Assembly (NCBI RefSeq): GCF_037201975.1
Contig: NZ_CP147520.1
Span: 5,704,001-5,768,000, forward strand
Origin: Streptomyces sp. TG1A-60
GTDB taxonomy: Bacteria > Actinomycetota > Actinomycetes > Streptomycetales > Streptomycetaceae
Reading direction: 5' to 3'
DNA length: 64,000 bases
Shown: positions 36,183 through 46,020 of the stretch, one piece after another
How the letters are laid out: each line of letters opens with the position of its first letter
Position numbering within the stretch: the first letter of the stretch is position 1
Program-made: the position numbers and the translations under genes
The notes under the pieces: model-generated
Seen by the model: the letters and a program-made list of their open reading frames with translations, nothing else
Databases searched by the model: none
What the model was told of the DNA's origin: nothing

Positions 36183-39100
36183 TCAGCCGTCGGTGCGGGA
36201 GCGGAGCCCTTCCATGTCCACCGTGGAGGTGAGCCGCTGCCGTATCGCCTCGGCGACACGGGAGGGGCCGAGCGTGTGGAGGATCTCCAGGGCCTCCTTC
36301 CAGTACGGGGCCGGGTCCTCCTCGCCCGTTGCGTCGACGGCCTGGCCGAGGATGTCGAGGGCCAGGGCCTGTCCCTTGCGGTGGCCGGTGGCGCGGTGCA
36401 CCGCGAGGGCCTCGCGGGCGTGGGCGGCCGCGACGGTGGGTTCGCTCCGGTCCAGGTCGGCGCGGGCCAGGGCGGTCAGTGCCTCGCCTTCCACCAGGCG
36501 GTACTCCGTGCGGCGGGCGATGTCCAGCGCCTCGGCGGCCTGTTCGTGGTCCAGGGGATGCCGGACGGACGCCAGCCCGATCAGGGAGCGGGCCTCCAGG
36601 TCGTGGGCGCCTCGGTCGCGGGCCAGCTTCAGCGCCTGCCGGTAGGCGTCGGAGGCTTCGTCGTGGCGGCCGAGGGCGAGCAGCACACTGCCGAGGGTGA
36701 GGCGGGCGGCGGCCCTGAAATAGCCGTCGACGTCCTGGTCGCTGAGGGCGGTGGCGGCCCGTGCCAGTTCCAGGGCGCGGACGAGGTCGCCTGCGTCCCT
36801 GCGGGCGGCGGCCGTCAGCCGCAGCACATACGCCTCGCCTCCCAGGTCGCCGCACTCCCTGGCCATCGTCAGGGCCGCCTGAAGGTGGCGCGCCGCATCC
36901 GTCGTGTCGCCGAGCAGGTGTCGGGTACGGCCGAGGTCGGCCAGCCTGCGTATCTGGTTGTGCTGGTTGTCCAGGGCCGCCGGAAGGCGCTCCGCCCGAA
37001 CGAGGCAGTCGAGTGACTCGGACAGGCGGCCCAGGTCACGCAGGACGTGGGCAAGGTTGCCGAGGACGACGGGGTGCCCGTCCGACAGGCCGCCCTGCTG
37101 GTCGAGTTCCATCGCCCGCTCCAGATGCTCCGCGCTGCGCCGCAGCCGGCCGCTGAGCCGGGCGACCATGCTGAGATTGGTATGCGCGATAGCGGCGCCC
37201 TCCGGCCAGCCGACGGCCTCGGCGAGGGCGAGCAGCTGCTCGAAGTGGGTGACCGCGGTGCCGGCGCGGCCCTGCTGCACGTGCGCGTGGCCGAGTACAT
37301 GGTGCATGGCGGCCTCGGCGAAAGGCTCTCCGGCAGCGCGGGCAGCGGACAAAGCGGCCTGGCCGAGGGCCCTCCAGTCCACAGTGTGCTTGCGGATCCA
37401 GGCATAGCCGCGCAGGGCGTTGGCGAGCAGCCAGGCCGTCGGATGGCCCTCGGCGGCGGCCTGGTGAACGGCCGCAGCCAGGTTGAGCAGTTCGGCGTCC
37501 AGCCAGCGCATCGCCGCCGCGGCGTCGGTGATCTCCGGCAGCGCCGCATCGCTCCGGGCAGCGTCCTCGTCACCGGGCAGGCGCTGTTTCATCCCGGGGT
37601 AGAGCAGTAGCGCACAGCGATCCACCGTGGCCAGCAGCCAGGCGTAGAGGGCGTCGGAGGCAGATCGGCGGGAGGTGTCGGTCTCCTCCAGGCGGAGCCG
37701 TTCGGCGGCGTACAGTGCCACGAGGTCGTGAAAGCGGTAGCGTCCGGGCCGGTGCTCTCGGAGCAGGTGGGCGGCGGTGAGCCGCTCCACCAGCCGAGCG
37801 GCGTCCTCGATGGTGGTGCCCGTGACGACGGCGGTGGCCTGGAGGCCGGTTTCCGGGCCGGGCAGCAGGGCCAGCAAGCGGAACATCCGCCGGACCGGGG
37901 CGTCGAGGGCGTGGTAGGAGAGACTGAAGGCAGTCCCTACGGCGGTGGTCTGGTCGCCGGTGACGGACAGGGCGGTCAGCCGGTCGCCCTCGTGCAGGTA
38001 GTCGGCCTGTTCCCGCAGGGTGCGGACGGGGCTGTCGCCGAGGTTGGCGGCGGTGATCCGTAGCGCCAGAGGGAGGTGCCCGCAGGCAAGGGCGAGGTCG
38101 GCTGCGGCTCGTGGGTCCGCGTCGACGCGGGCCTTGCCGAGGGTACGGACGAACAGCAGCCGGGACTCCTCGGCGCTGAGCACGTCCAGCGCGATGCGGT
38201 GGGCACCGTCGCGGGCGGCCAGTCCGGCCAGCCGGTCGCGGCTGGTAACCAGGACCAGGCAGCCGGGGCCGCCGGGCACGAGCGGTCTGATCTGCTCCGG
38301 GTCCGCGGCATTGTCCAGGATGACCACCATCCGTCGGTCGGCGGCCAGGGTGCGGTACAGGTCGGCGGCGGCCTCGGGTGTCCCGGGGATACGCTCCGCG
38401 GCGACACCCAGCGCGAGCAGGAACCGGGTCAGCGCCTCGACGGGGCGCAGTGGGGCCCCCTGTGCGTGTCCGCGCAGGTCCACGAAGAGCTGGCCGTCCG
38501 GGAAGCGGTCGCGTACCCGGTGCGCCCAGTGCACCGCCAGGGCGGTCTTGCCCGCCCCGGCGACACCGGTGAGGGCACACAGCACGCTGCCCCGGCCGAG
38601 GCCCGGCCCGACCTCGGCGAGCAGGGCGTCCAAGCGGGCCAGGTGGTCCGTACGGCCGGTGAAGAACGCGGCGTCGTACGGCAGTAGCGCGGGGGCGGCC
38701 GACGGGGTGGGAGGTGCCGGGGACACGGTCACCCGGGCCGCGTGGGCCCGCGGGACGTCCATGCGCAGGATGCGCTGATGGGCGTCGGTCACCTCCCGTC
38801 CGGGGCGGACGCCGAGTTGGTCGTCCAGGCGGTCGCGGAGTGCCGTGTACAGGCTCAGGGCCTCGGCCTGCTCGCCCGAGGCGGCGAGCGCCAGTATCAG
38901 CCGGGCGTGGACTCCTTCGTGCAGCGGCTCTAGGTCGGCGACCTTCTGGAGCTCGCGCACGGCGTCCGTGGGTCTGCCCATGACGAGGGCGCCGTCGGCG
39001 TGGGCCTGTACCACCGACAGCCGCAGTCGGGCCAGGGTGATGGCCGAGGGGTGGTCGCGCACCCGGGACGGCGCACCCTGGAGGACGGGTCCGCGCCACA

Positions 39101-39742
39101 ACCGTAACGCCGACTCCGCCTGGGCGTACGCCTCGCCCGGGGCACCGGACGGGGTGGGGAGCAGGCCGTGGGGGAGACCTGGGCGGCCAGGGCGGTGAAC
39201 TCCGCCGCGTCGCACTGGTCCTGGTCCAGTTGCAGCAGGTAGCCGGTCCGGGTACGGCGCAATACGCCGCCGGGTGTGTCCCTGGGGCGGGCCACCGGGG
39301 TGAGCAGATGGCGCAGCCGGGACACATAGGTGTGCACCACGTTCAGACAACTGGCGGGCGGGCGGCCGCCCCACAGGACATCGACGATCTCGTCCCGGGA
39401 CACGGACACACCCGGATGCAGGCCGAGCAGGGCGAGCAGGCAGCTCTGCTTCGTCGCGCCGGACTCCACGGGTCGGCCGGCCACACGCAGGACAAGAGGA
39501 CCAAGGACCTTCAGCCGGACAGGTTCTGGGCCGCGGACTGGCTCCGGTTCGGCCTCCGGTCCCAGTGCCGTGATCAGTCTGAGCACCGAGGGGCTGCGCA
39601 GCGAGCGTGCCCGGCCGTGCTCGATGTCGCGGATGCTGCGCGTGCTGACACGGGCCAGGACCGAGAGTTTTGACTGGCTCAGCCCCAGCTGCCTTCGGCG
39701 GCCTTCGAGCCAGGCCCCCAACTGCTCAGGCGTGCGCTCCAA
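36183..39742 (-). pseudogene. XRE-SARP-NB-ARC-TPR transcriptional regulator, one frameshift
   Basis: An AfsR-like regulator of about 1187 residues. Domains in order: XRE helix-turn-helix (WLEGRRRQLGLSQSKLSVLARVSTRSIRDIEHG), OmpR/SARP winged helix (VRLKVLGPLVLRVAGRPVE...QSCLLALLGLHPG), BTAD (ESALRLWRGPVLQ...EPLHEGVHARLILALAASG), NB-ARC (TGVAGAGKTALAVHWA; VVILDNAADPEQI) and a C-terminal TPR array. The frame breaks in the five-G run at 39170-39174: one added C on the coding strand joins FTALAAQVSP to HGLLPTPSGAPGEAYAQAES. The TTG at 39742 after GGGGAGAC is the likely start, although the frame opens at 39778. Such proteins activate secondary metabolism or accessory operons; the target is unknown. 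Confidence 0.8.
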
Positions 39743-40129
39743 AGTCTCCCCATCTCGAATGTGCCACTGAGCAGTCAACCCGGACCGACACCGCAGGTCA
39801 GAGGCGTCCCTGACGCAGCGTCATCGACGGTACATCGCTCATGCTGTTCCGGAGAGACGATTCTCGGTCAGCTGGATCCCGGCAAGGACCGGAAACCTCA
39901 CCCTCCGGGAAGCGTGGACGCCTGGGCGCGGTACGTCGTCGAGACCGTGGCTGACAGTCGTCGCGATTGCGACTGACATGGGTGACTGCCCGGTGGGCGC
40001 GGTGCCGACACGAGTACGGGCGGGCGACCGCATACATGGGGCCACGGGGTGCTACAACGGCTTCTTAGAAGTGCTCGAAGCCCCCGCCGGCGCCTGGTGA
40101 AGGCTTCTGGCTGCTGTTATCCGTGCACA
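39743..40129. other. No gene recognised
   Basis: About 390 bases between the SARP regulator start and the second TA pair. It must contain the regulator promoter. No clear site is seen. Confidence 0.4.
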
Positions 40130-40642
40130 TCACGTGACGTCGGCGATGATGTCGGCGATGGGGCGGTAGAGGCGCTGCGGGCGGTCGTCTGCGACCGCCC
40201 GCATGTCCTTGAAGCCGTGCGCTCGGTAGAACTCGGCCGCACGGTCGTCGATGGCATCCACGACCAAGAGGCGCCCCGCCGCCCTCTGTGACGCTTCTGC
40301 GACCAGCTCTAGTGCCTGTGTCAGCAGGCGCGTGCCAAGCCCTTGGCCGTGCAGTGCTTTGTCCAAAGCGAGGCGAGCCAGCATATAGCCCGGTACAGGC
40401 CGGTCACGCTTGCCATACCGGTTGCGGCTCGCGACGCTTTCCTGGCGGACATCGTGAGGGGCCAGCGTGATGTAAGCCACCACGCGAGTCTCGTTCCGCC
40501 ACAGGTGCGTCCGCCCTAGTCCGGCCCGTTCGACCCCTATGGCAGGGCCGCGCAGCCAGTCATTGAGGCTCTCCACACCACAGTCGAAGTCCTCGGCGCC
40601 CGTCAGTGGGTCGTCGATGGGCTCCGTGAAATACAAGGTCAC
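40130..40642 (-). CDS. TacT-type GNAT toxin, second copy
   Basis: The product has 170 residues. It opens with EPIDDPLTGAEDFDCGVESLNDWLR, carries the acetyl-CoA loop ARLALDKALHGQGLGTRLL, and ends with FYRAHGFKDM containing the catalytic Tyr. It is a distant paralogue of the 11913 toxin. It overlaps its antitoxin by four bases (ATGA). Predicted to block translation by acetylating aminoacyl-tRNA. Confidence 0.86.
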   Translation of the reverse strand: MTLYFTEPIDDPLTGAEDFDCGVESLNDWLRGPAIGVERAGLGRTHLWRNETRVVAYITLAPHDVRQESVASRNRYGKRDRPVPGYMLARLALDKALHGQGLGTRLLTQALELVAEASQRAAGRLLVVDAIDDRAAEFYRAHGFKDMRAVADDRPQRLYRPIADIIADVT

Positions 40643-40944
40643 TGATGAGCCGCCCTTTCCTGCCGCATCTGGGCAGCGGCGCGGCGGGTACGTTCGTTTG
40701 GCTCAGGTGCGGCGTCCAACGCGTCCAGGAGGTCGCTGAACTCCTCCTCGCTGAGCAGGGTTGAGCGGTACTCGGCGATGGCGTCCTTGGCATAGGCGCG
40801 AAGGGCGCGCACCATCAGGTCAGTGCGAGTCAGCCCGAGCAGCGCCCGCGCTTCCTCAATCAGCTCGTTGTCCTCGTCGGATAGCCGCGCCTCAAACCGA
40901 TGCTCCTTGGCACGGCGCCCGGTGGTCTCCAGTGAATTCGCCAT
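40639..40944 (-). CDS. TacA-type antitoxin (DUF1778), second copy
   Basis: The product has 101 residues. RHH region: EHRFEARLSDEDNELIEEARALLGLTRTDLMVRALRAYA; the C-terminal toxin-binding tail is LLSEEEFSDLLDALDAAPEPNE. The ATG at 40944 has GGTGG four bases upstream. It is the first gene of a two-gene TA operon and probably its autorepressor. Confidence 0.85.
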   Translation of the reverse strand: MANSLETTGRRAKEHRFEARLSDEDNELIEEARALLGLTRTDLMVRALRAYAKDAIAEYRSTLLSEEEFSDLLDALDAAPEPNERTRRAAAQMRQERAAHQ

Positions 40945-40951
40945 AGTGCCA

Positions 40952-40974
40952 CCGTACTACGTTTGTCCGTACAT
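40952..40974 (-). promoter_or_regulatory. Putative operator of the second TacA/TacT pair
   Basis: CCGTAC occurs at 40952-40957 and 40967-40972 as direct repeats just upstream of the antitoxin. The first TacAT operon also has GTAC-containing direct repeats in the same place. Confidence 0.35.
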
Positions 40975-41348
40975 CACCTCTGTTCAACCCTGCAAAGCTT
41001 CTGACCTGCTGCTCTGTGCATCACCCATGTTTACGATCACGAAGCCGCTGCGACCGATACCTCTGTGATTGGCGTGCTCATTGAGGCTGATGTGGCGAGC
41101 GCACGGGGGCTGCCGCGGAAAGTTCAGATCGCTGGCGTACGACCGAGGCTGGTCAGCACAGGGCGCGGCGGCCCGTACTGAAACAGTCCGGAGGATCACC
41201 TCTGCTGGCTCCGGCGGGGACCGCAGCTCGCAGCCAAGGTCACTGGCCGCTGTGGACCACCGGCGATCCGGCAGATTCTCTTTGGGCTGCCCCGAGAGGA
41301 GGCAGCCGTGACTGCCGAGGCCGGATGCACCGGAACCGCAGCGAGCGT
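40975..41348. other. Decayed sequence, no supported gene
   Basis: A short plus-strand frame around 41068-41180 (EADVASARGLPRKVQIAGVRPRLVSTGRGG) looks like a fragment of a protein but ends quickly. I do not recognise it. The region also has a CTTCTGACCTGC block like those at the island ends. Confidence 0.35.
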
Positions 41349-41571
41349 CATGTCGATCGCGGCGGGGTCGGCCATGAAGGCCAGTTCCAGCACGGCGGGC
41401 CGGTCGAGGAGTCCGGCCCAGTCGGTCTGCTCCACGGTGTCGAACATGTAGCCGTGCTCGCCGCAGAGCAGGGCCCGGACGCGGGTGGCGAGGGCCGGGA
41501 GGACGTTGAGGGCCTGGCCGCGGTAGGCGCTGTCCTCCTGGAGTGTGTCGAGGACGCGCTCTGTCTGCTCT
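41349..41571 (-). pseudogene. HerA/DUF87-like ATPase fragment
   Basis: The minus frame reads QTERVLDTLQEDSAYRGQ, ALNVLPALATRVRALLCGEHG, then FDTVEQTDWAGLLDRPAVLELAFMADPAAIDM. That resembles the mid-region of HerA/VirB4-like (DUF87) ATPases just before the Walker B strand. There is no start, P-loop or C-terminus. It joins the VapC relic directly at about 41572. Confidence 0.5.
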
Positions 41572-41780
41572 CTCCTGTTCCGAAGAACGCCTGGCGGTGG
41601 GCCGACACCGCCCAGTACAAACTGACCCAGCGAGGCCAGCATCGGGCGGCGGGAGCGATCGACCTGTTGGTGTGTGCGACAGCTGTACACCATGGGCACA
41701 CCGTCCTCCACGTGGACAATGACTTCGTGACGGTGGCCGGAGCCCTCAAGGAAGTTCAGCAGCGAGACGCACGAGCCTGA
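41572..41780 (+). pseudogene. VapC relic (C-terminal half)
   Basis: It encodes PVPKNAWRWADTAQYKLTQRG... through HVDNDFVTVAGALKEVQQRDARA, closely matching the C-terminal half of the VapC toxin at 13482-13889, including the stop codon. The first Asp of the PIN domain is missing and no antitoxin gene remains. It is evidence for a second, mostly lost island of the same type. Confidence 0.8.
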
Positions 41781-41929
41781 TCTCCGGAGGCAGGATCACA
41801 TCTGTCGGCTTGTGACCTCTCGGTGATCGATGTCTCCGGGGCGCATGGCTGTTCGCCGAGACTGGCTCTGAGGTGGCGGCCCGTCCTGCAACGGCCAGCG
41901 GGTCAGCGGTGTGGGCGGTGTCCGGCCCG

Positions 41930-42275
41930 TCCTTCTCCAGACCTGCCGCGTGCCAGGGCCGTACGAATCACGCGGTAGCGGAGGTAGACGACTCTTGAAC
42001 TGAAGGTGCGGGTCTCGACGAGTTCGAGATCCACCCGGCGCTCGCGCTGGGGGAAGAACGGAATGCCATCGCCGACCAGCCGGGTAGACCCTGGCCCGGT
42101 ACTCGTCGATCAGACCCAACGAGGCCGCCTCGGCAGCGAGAGTCGTGCCGCCGATCGCGGTGTCGTCCCCTCCCGGCTCGGCACGCAACGCTCGATCTCC
42201 TCCGTCATGCCCGCCGGAGGCCAGGCGGGCATGACCCTGCACCGACAGCGTGGTGGAGAACACCACCTTTGGGAG
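41930..42275 (-). pseudogene. RibD-type dihydrofolate-reductase-like gene relic
   Basis: Pieces of the RibD C-terminal family appear in order but in different frames: KVVFSTTLSVQGHARLASGG, MTEEIERCVPS, DTAIGGTTLAAEAASLGLIDEYRARVYP, then DGIPFFPQRERRVDLELVETRTFSS and VVYLRYRVIRTA. Several indels separate the pieces, so the gene is dead. Confidence 0.7.
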
Positions 42276-42310
42276 CGGCTTTGAGATCGCGGCCCGTTGC
42301 CGCAACGCAC

Positions 42311-43045
42311 TCAGCCGTTGGCCAGGGCGCGGCCGAGAAGGGGCAGCAGGCGGTCCCAGTGGCGCTGCAGCGCGGCGGGGTTGAAGGCGTCGGTGTCGGA
42401 CATGGTGAAGCCGTGGAGGGTGCCGGGGTAGATCTCGGAGGTGTAGCTGACACCTGCGGCATCCAGGGCCTGGTTGAGCTCGCCGAGGGCCTCGGGCGTC
42501 AGGTCGGATTCGGCGTGGCCGAGGTGGACCTCGGCGGTGAGGTGGTGCAGGCTGTCGGGCCCGTCGGCGCCCACGGGGCCGTGGAATCCGGCGACAGCGG
42601 CCACCTGGACGGGGTGGGCCGCGGCGGTGCGCATCGCGAGGAGGCCGCCTATGCAGTAGCCGGTCACCGCGACCGGTCCGGCACCGACCTCGGGCTGGGT
42701 GGTGAGGAACCTGAGGTAGGCGTCGGCGTCGCTCAGGACACGTTCGGCGGTGTGCGCCTCGATCAAGGGCATCAACTGGGCGAAGACCGCGGGCCGGACC
42801 TCTTCTCCGATGTGCTCGGGAAGTTCGATCACCGGTGCCGGACCGTGCCGGTAGAAGAGGTTGGGGACGAGCACGTAGTACCCGTGCCCGGCCAGTTCGC
42901 AGGCCATCTCCCGCAGCACGGGCCGGATGCCGAAGCCGTCCGCGTACATCAGCACCCCCGGGTGCGGCCCACCACTGTCGGGGAAGGCGGCGAACGCGTC
43001 GGCCTGGCCGTCTGCGGTGGGAATCTGCAGCATCTTGTTCAGCAT
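42311..43045 (-). CDS. Dienelactone hydrolase family protein
   Basis: The product has 244 residues; the ATG follows CAGGAGAATTC. It is an alpha/beta hydrolase of the DLH family with nucleophile motif GYCIGG (Cys) and catalytic His in YPGTLHGFTM; an acidic triad partner is expected between them. It starts MLNKMLQIPTADGQADAFAAFP, and the oxyanion region is GVLMYADGFGIRP. Classical members open lactone rings in aromatic breakdown. No such pathway is adjacent, so the substrate is unknown. There is no signal peptide. Confidence 0.85.
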   Translation of the reverse strand: MLNKMLQIPTADGQADAFAAFPDSGGPHPGVLMYADGFGIRPVLREMACELAGHGYYVLVPNLFYRHGPAPVIELPEHIGEEVRPAVFAQLMPLIEAHTAERVLSDADAYLRFLTTQPEVGAGPVAVTGYCIGGLLAMRTAAAHPVQVAAVAGFHGPVGADGPDSLHHLTAEVHLGHAESDLTPEALGELNQALDAAGVSYTSEIYPGTLHGFTMSDTDAFNPAALQRHWDRLLPLLGRALANG

Positions 43046-43082
43046 GAATTCTCCTGTCGTGGCTGACGTGTCGAGCCTATGA

Positions 43083-43400
43083 TCAACACGACGGAGGCGG
43101 AGCCCGCGCAGCAGCGCCAGATCCTCGATCCAACAGCGGGCCAGCAGCGGCCCCTGCCGCATTTGCGGAGTAGTCCGTCTTCGGCCCGGCGTGAGAGCTG
43201 TCTGTATATGGCGCCGAGGGTGATGTCGCCGAGGTGCTGAGCGATCTCCCGGCTGTGCCAGTGACGCTCTGGGTCCGCGCGGAGCAGGGCCAGGACGGAA
43301 GGCGATGGTGAACCCGCAGCGGTCCGGGTCGGTGCCGGGGCAAAGCGCGTGCCCGACGCAGTCCCTACACGCGGCGCGGGCACACATGCGTGGGACGATC
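43083..43400 (-). pseudogene. Small helix-turn-helix protein gene, frameshifted
   Basis: One frame gives CRDCVGHALCPGTDPDRCGFTIAF (Cys-rich). An overlapping frame continues with SVLALLRADPERHWHSREIAQHLGDITLGAIYRQLSRRAEDGLL, a clear winged-helix/HTH pattern. One indel between them would join the two. The C-terminal end is unclear. It could have been a regulator of the adjacent hydrolase. Confidence 0.4.
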
Positions 43401-43519
43401 CCGGCAAGACCGTCCCACGGCCACCGCACCCCCACCGCACTCCCCGCTGCCAGGACGGTGACCAGGGGAAATCCAGAAGTCCGGCTGGACTACCAGTCCG
43501 GGGGCGCGAGCATGTGCAG

Positions 43520-43783
43520 TCCGCGGGGTCGGACTCGGCCGCCTACGTGGTGACCTGCGCCGCGATGCTCGTACTGCGAGCGGTGCAGCCGTCGGCCGGG
43601 ATGCTGCTTGAGCAGGCCGTCTACCTCGGCGCCGCCGGGCTCTCGGGGATCGGACGCTTCCTGGTCCTGCGCCTGTTCGTCTTCGCCGGCGGCGGGACCG
43701 GGACCGCGGTGCGGACGAAGAGTTTCGCGCGGGTTCGGGAGGCGAGCGGGACGCTGTCCTGGTCCATCCCTGTGCCGGCCTGA
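43520..43783 (+). pseudogene. GtrA-like membrane protein fragment
   Basis: AAYVVTCAAMLVLRAVQPS and LSGIGRFLVLRLFVFAG resemble the last two membrane helices and the RF-VLR-WVF end of the GtrA family. Upstream helices and a start are not found. Confidence 0.4.
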
Positions 43784-43963
43784 GCAGGGGCGTGCCGACG
43801 GCGAGCGGAGGATGGCGGGCAGCAGTTGGACGGCCTGCGGTTCGCGCTCCGGCACGGCTTATCGAGGCCGAGCGCTATCTGCGGGACGGCGACACGATCC
43901 CGTGGATCGGCCTGCGGCGGACGGGCTGACCGCCGGAGCGACGGCACGCCGCTTCTTGGCCGT

Positions 43964-45763
43964 TCACAGCTTCCCCGCGATATCCCGTGCCGCCACGTAC
44001 CCGAACGTCATCGCGGGCCCGATCGTCGAGCCGGCCCCCGCGTAACTGCGGCCCATGACCGCGGCGCTGGCGTTGCCCGCCGCGTACAGGCCGGGGATGA
44101 CCGAGCCGTCCGGGCGGAGGACGCGGGCGCGGGCGTCGGTGAGGAGGCCGCCCTTGGTGCCGAGGTCGCCGGGGACGATCCTGAGGGCGTAGTACGGCGG
44201 CAGCCACAGGGGCGCCAGGCAGGAGTTGGGCCGCACCGACGGGTCCGTGTAGTAGTGGTCGTACGCGCTGTCACCGCGCCCGAAGTCGGGGTCGTCTCCT
44301 TGCCGGGCAAGGGAGTTGAAGCGGTCGACGGTGGCGCGCAGCGCGCCGGCCGGGACACCGATCGCGCCGGCGAGCGCGTCCAGCGTCCACGCCTTGTGGA
44401 CGGCCCCGGCGTCGTACCACTCGTCGGGGAACGGGAACGTCGGCGCGATGTCCTTGAAGAGGTACCGGTTGCGGTAGTTCTGGTCGACGACGAGCCACGC
44501 CGGGATGTGCCCGGCGGACGGGGTGTCCCGCTCGTACATCGTGTGGACGACATCGCCGTACGGCGCCGCCTCGTTGACGAACCGCGCCCCCGCCGCGTTG
44601 ACCAGCAGCCCACCGGGCAGTGTGCGTTCGGCGAGACAGAACCACGGCTGGCCGGGCGTGGGAATGGCCGGGCCCCACCACGCGTCGTCCATCAGGCCCA
44701 CATCGGCGCCCGCGCGTTGCCCGGCGCGAATACCGTCCCCGGTGTTCTCCTTCGCCCCCACCGTCCAGCGTGTCCCGACGGGCTGCTCCTGGTACTGCTC
44801 CCGCATGGCCGCATTGTGCTCGAAGCCGCCGGAACCGACGATGACGCCCCTGCGGGCGCGGACGAGGCCGGGGGCGCCGTTCCGCGTGACGACCGCTCCG
44901 GTCACCGACCCGTTCTCCAAGTGCAGCTCCGTCAGAGGGGTGTCGAGCCACACCGGTACGTCCGCGCCGAGCAGTCCGGCCCGCAGTCCGGCCGCGAGTG
45001 CCTGTCCCATGGTGAGCGGCTGCTGCCCGAGCAGCGCGGCCCGGGCCCCCCGGGCGAGGCACTCCGTGGCGACGGCCAGCCCCTTCGCGCTCACGGCGGT
45101 CAGCGCCAGCCACTTGTAGTCCGCGCTGAAGACCACCATGCCGTCCGGGACGGCCAGATAGGGAGGGTTCAGCCGGGCCAGTTCCTCACCCAGTACGTTC
45201 CCGTCGAGCTGGTCGGGTTCGATGGACCGCCCGTTCGGCAGGCCGCCCGGCAGCTCCGGGTAGTAGTCGCTGTACCCCTCCATCCACCGGAATCGCAGCG
45301 GGCTGTTCGCCATGACGAACGACAGCATGGCGGGCCCGTGGTCGAGGAAGGCCTTCTGCCGGTCGGCGGGCACCTCGTCCCCGACCACGGCCGCGAGATA
45401 CCGGGCGGCCTTGGCCGGCGTGTCCGGCACCCCGGCCGCCTTGATCACGCTGTTGTTCGGCAGCCAGATCCCGGCTCCCGACCGCGCGGCCGACCCCCCG
45501 AACGTCGGCGCCTTCTCCACGACCACACAGCTCAGGCCCTGCTTGGCCGCGGTGAGCGCGGCGGTCATCCCGGCGGCGCCGGAACCGATGACCACGACGT
45601 CGTAGGTGCCGAGCAGGGGCGGGGCGGCGGCAGCGGCCGTCCCCGCGAGCCCACCGGCCGCCGCGACCGCGACACCCGCCCCCGCGGCCGTGCCGAGCAC
45701 CCGCCGGCGTGAGGGCCCGCCCGGGGCCGTTGTACGTCTGTCAGGATCCGCGCTCTTGGACAT
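43964..45763 (-). CDS. FAD-dependent dehydrogenase, 3-ketosteroid delta-1-dehydrogenase-like, Tat signal
   Basis: The product has 599 residues. A twin-arginine signal (SRRRVLG at 18-24, then an Ala-rich hydrophobic stretch to about 48) predicts export as a folded flavoprotein. The FAD dinucleotide-binding motif VVIGSGAAGMTAALTAA is at about 57-73, followed by VVVEKAPTFGGSAARSGAGIWLPNN. The C-terminal FAD-binding end is GLYAAGNASAAVMGRSYAGAGSTIGPAMTFGYVAARD, characteristic of the KstD/fumarate-reductase flavoprotein family. KstD introduces a 1,2-double bond into 3-ketosteroids. Steroid specificity is inferred from this ending, and no other steroid gene is present. It is transcribed divergently from the hydrolase at 46021. 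Confidence 0.8.
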   Translation of the reverse strand: MSKSADPDRRTTAPGGPSRRRVLGTAAGAGVAVAAAGGLAGTAAAAAPPLLGTYDVVVIGSGAAGMTAALTAAKQGLSCVVVEKAPTFGGSAARSGAGIWLPNNSVIKAAGVPDTPAKAARYLAAVVGDEVPADRQKAFLDHGPAMLSFVMANSPLRFRWMEGYSDYYPELPGGLPNGRSIEPDQLDGNVLGEELARLNPPYLAVPDGMVVFSADYKWLALTAVSAKGLAVATECLARGARAALLGQQPLTMGQALAAGLRAGLLGADVPVWLDTPLTELHLENGSVTGAVVTRNGAPGLVRARRGVIVGSGGFEHNAAMREQYQEQPVGTRWTVGAKENTGDGIRAGQRAGADVGLMDDAWWGPAIPTPGQPWFCLAERTLPGGLLVNAAGARFVNEAAPYGDVVHTMYERDTPSAGHIPAWLVVDQNYRNRYLFKDIAPTFPFPDEWYDAGAVHKAWTLDALAGAIGVPAGALRATVDRFNSLARQGDDPDFGRGDSAYDHYYTDPSVRPNSCLAPLWLPPYYALRIVPGDLGTKGGLLTDARARVLRPDGSVIPGLYAAGNASAAVMGRSYAGAGSTIGPAMTFGYVAARDIAGKL

Positions 45764-46020
45764 ACCGGACGCTCCAGCCTCGGGAAGGGACGGGTGGCCG
45801 TGCTGTTCCCCGGGAGGCAGAGGGTCCCCTTGCGCCCCGGACGTGGTGCGGAGCCTCGAATCTGACGTGCGGGGGGCGTGAAGTCAAGGCTGTCACTGAC
45901 GTCGTATCAAGTCCCTTTGATTCAGACCTATTTGGCCTGCGCAGTCGTTTCGCCGGGTAGGCGCGCGGGAAATGTTCGGGCAGCGTGGTCCCGGTCCGCG
46001 GACCGAGGGAGGGGGACGCT

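Noticed and set aside
35880..37016. 378-codon plus-strand frame
   Set aside because: It is antisense to the C-terminal TPR array of the SARP regulator and has low-complexity translation.
41325..41780. Intact 151-codon gene on the plus strand
   Set aside because: Its first half is antisense to the ATPase fragment and only the last 209 bases are VapC-like; it is a chimeric relic.
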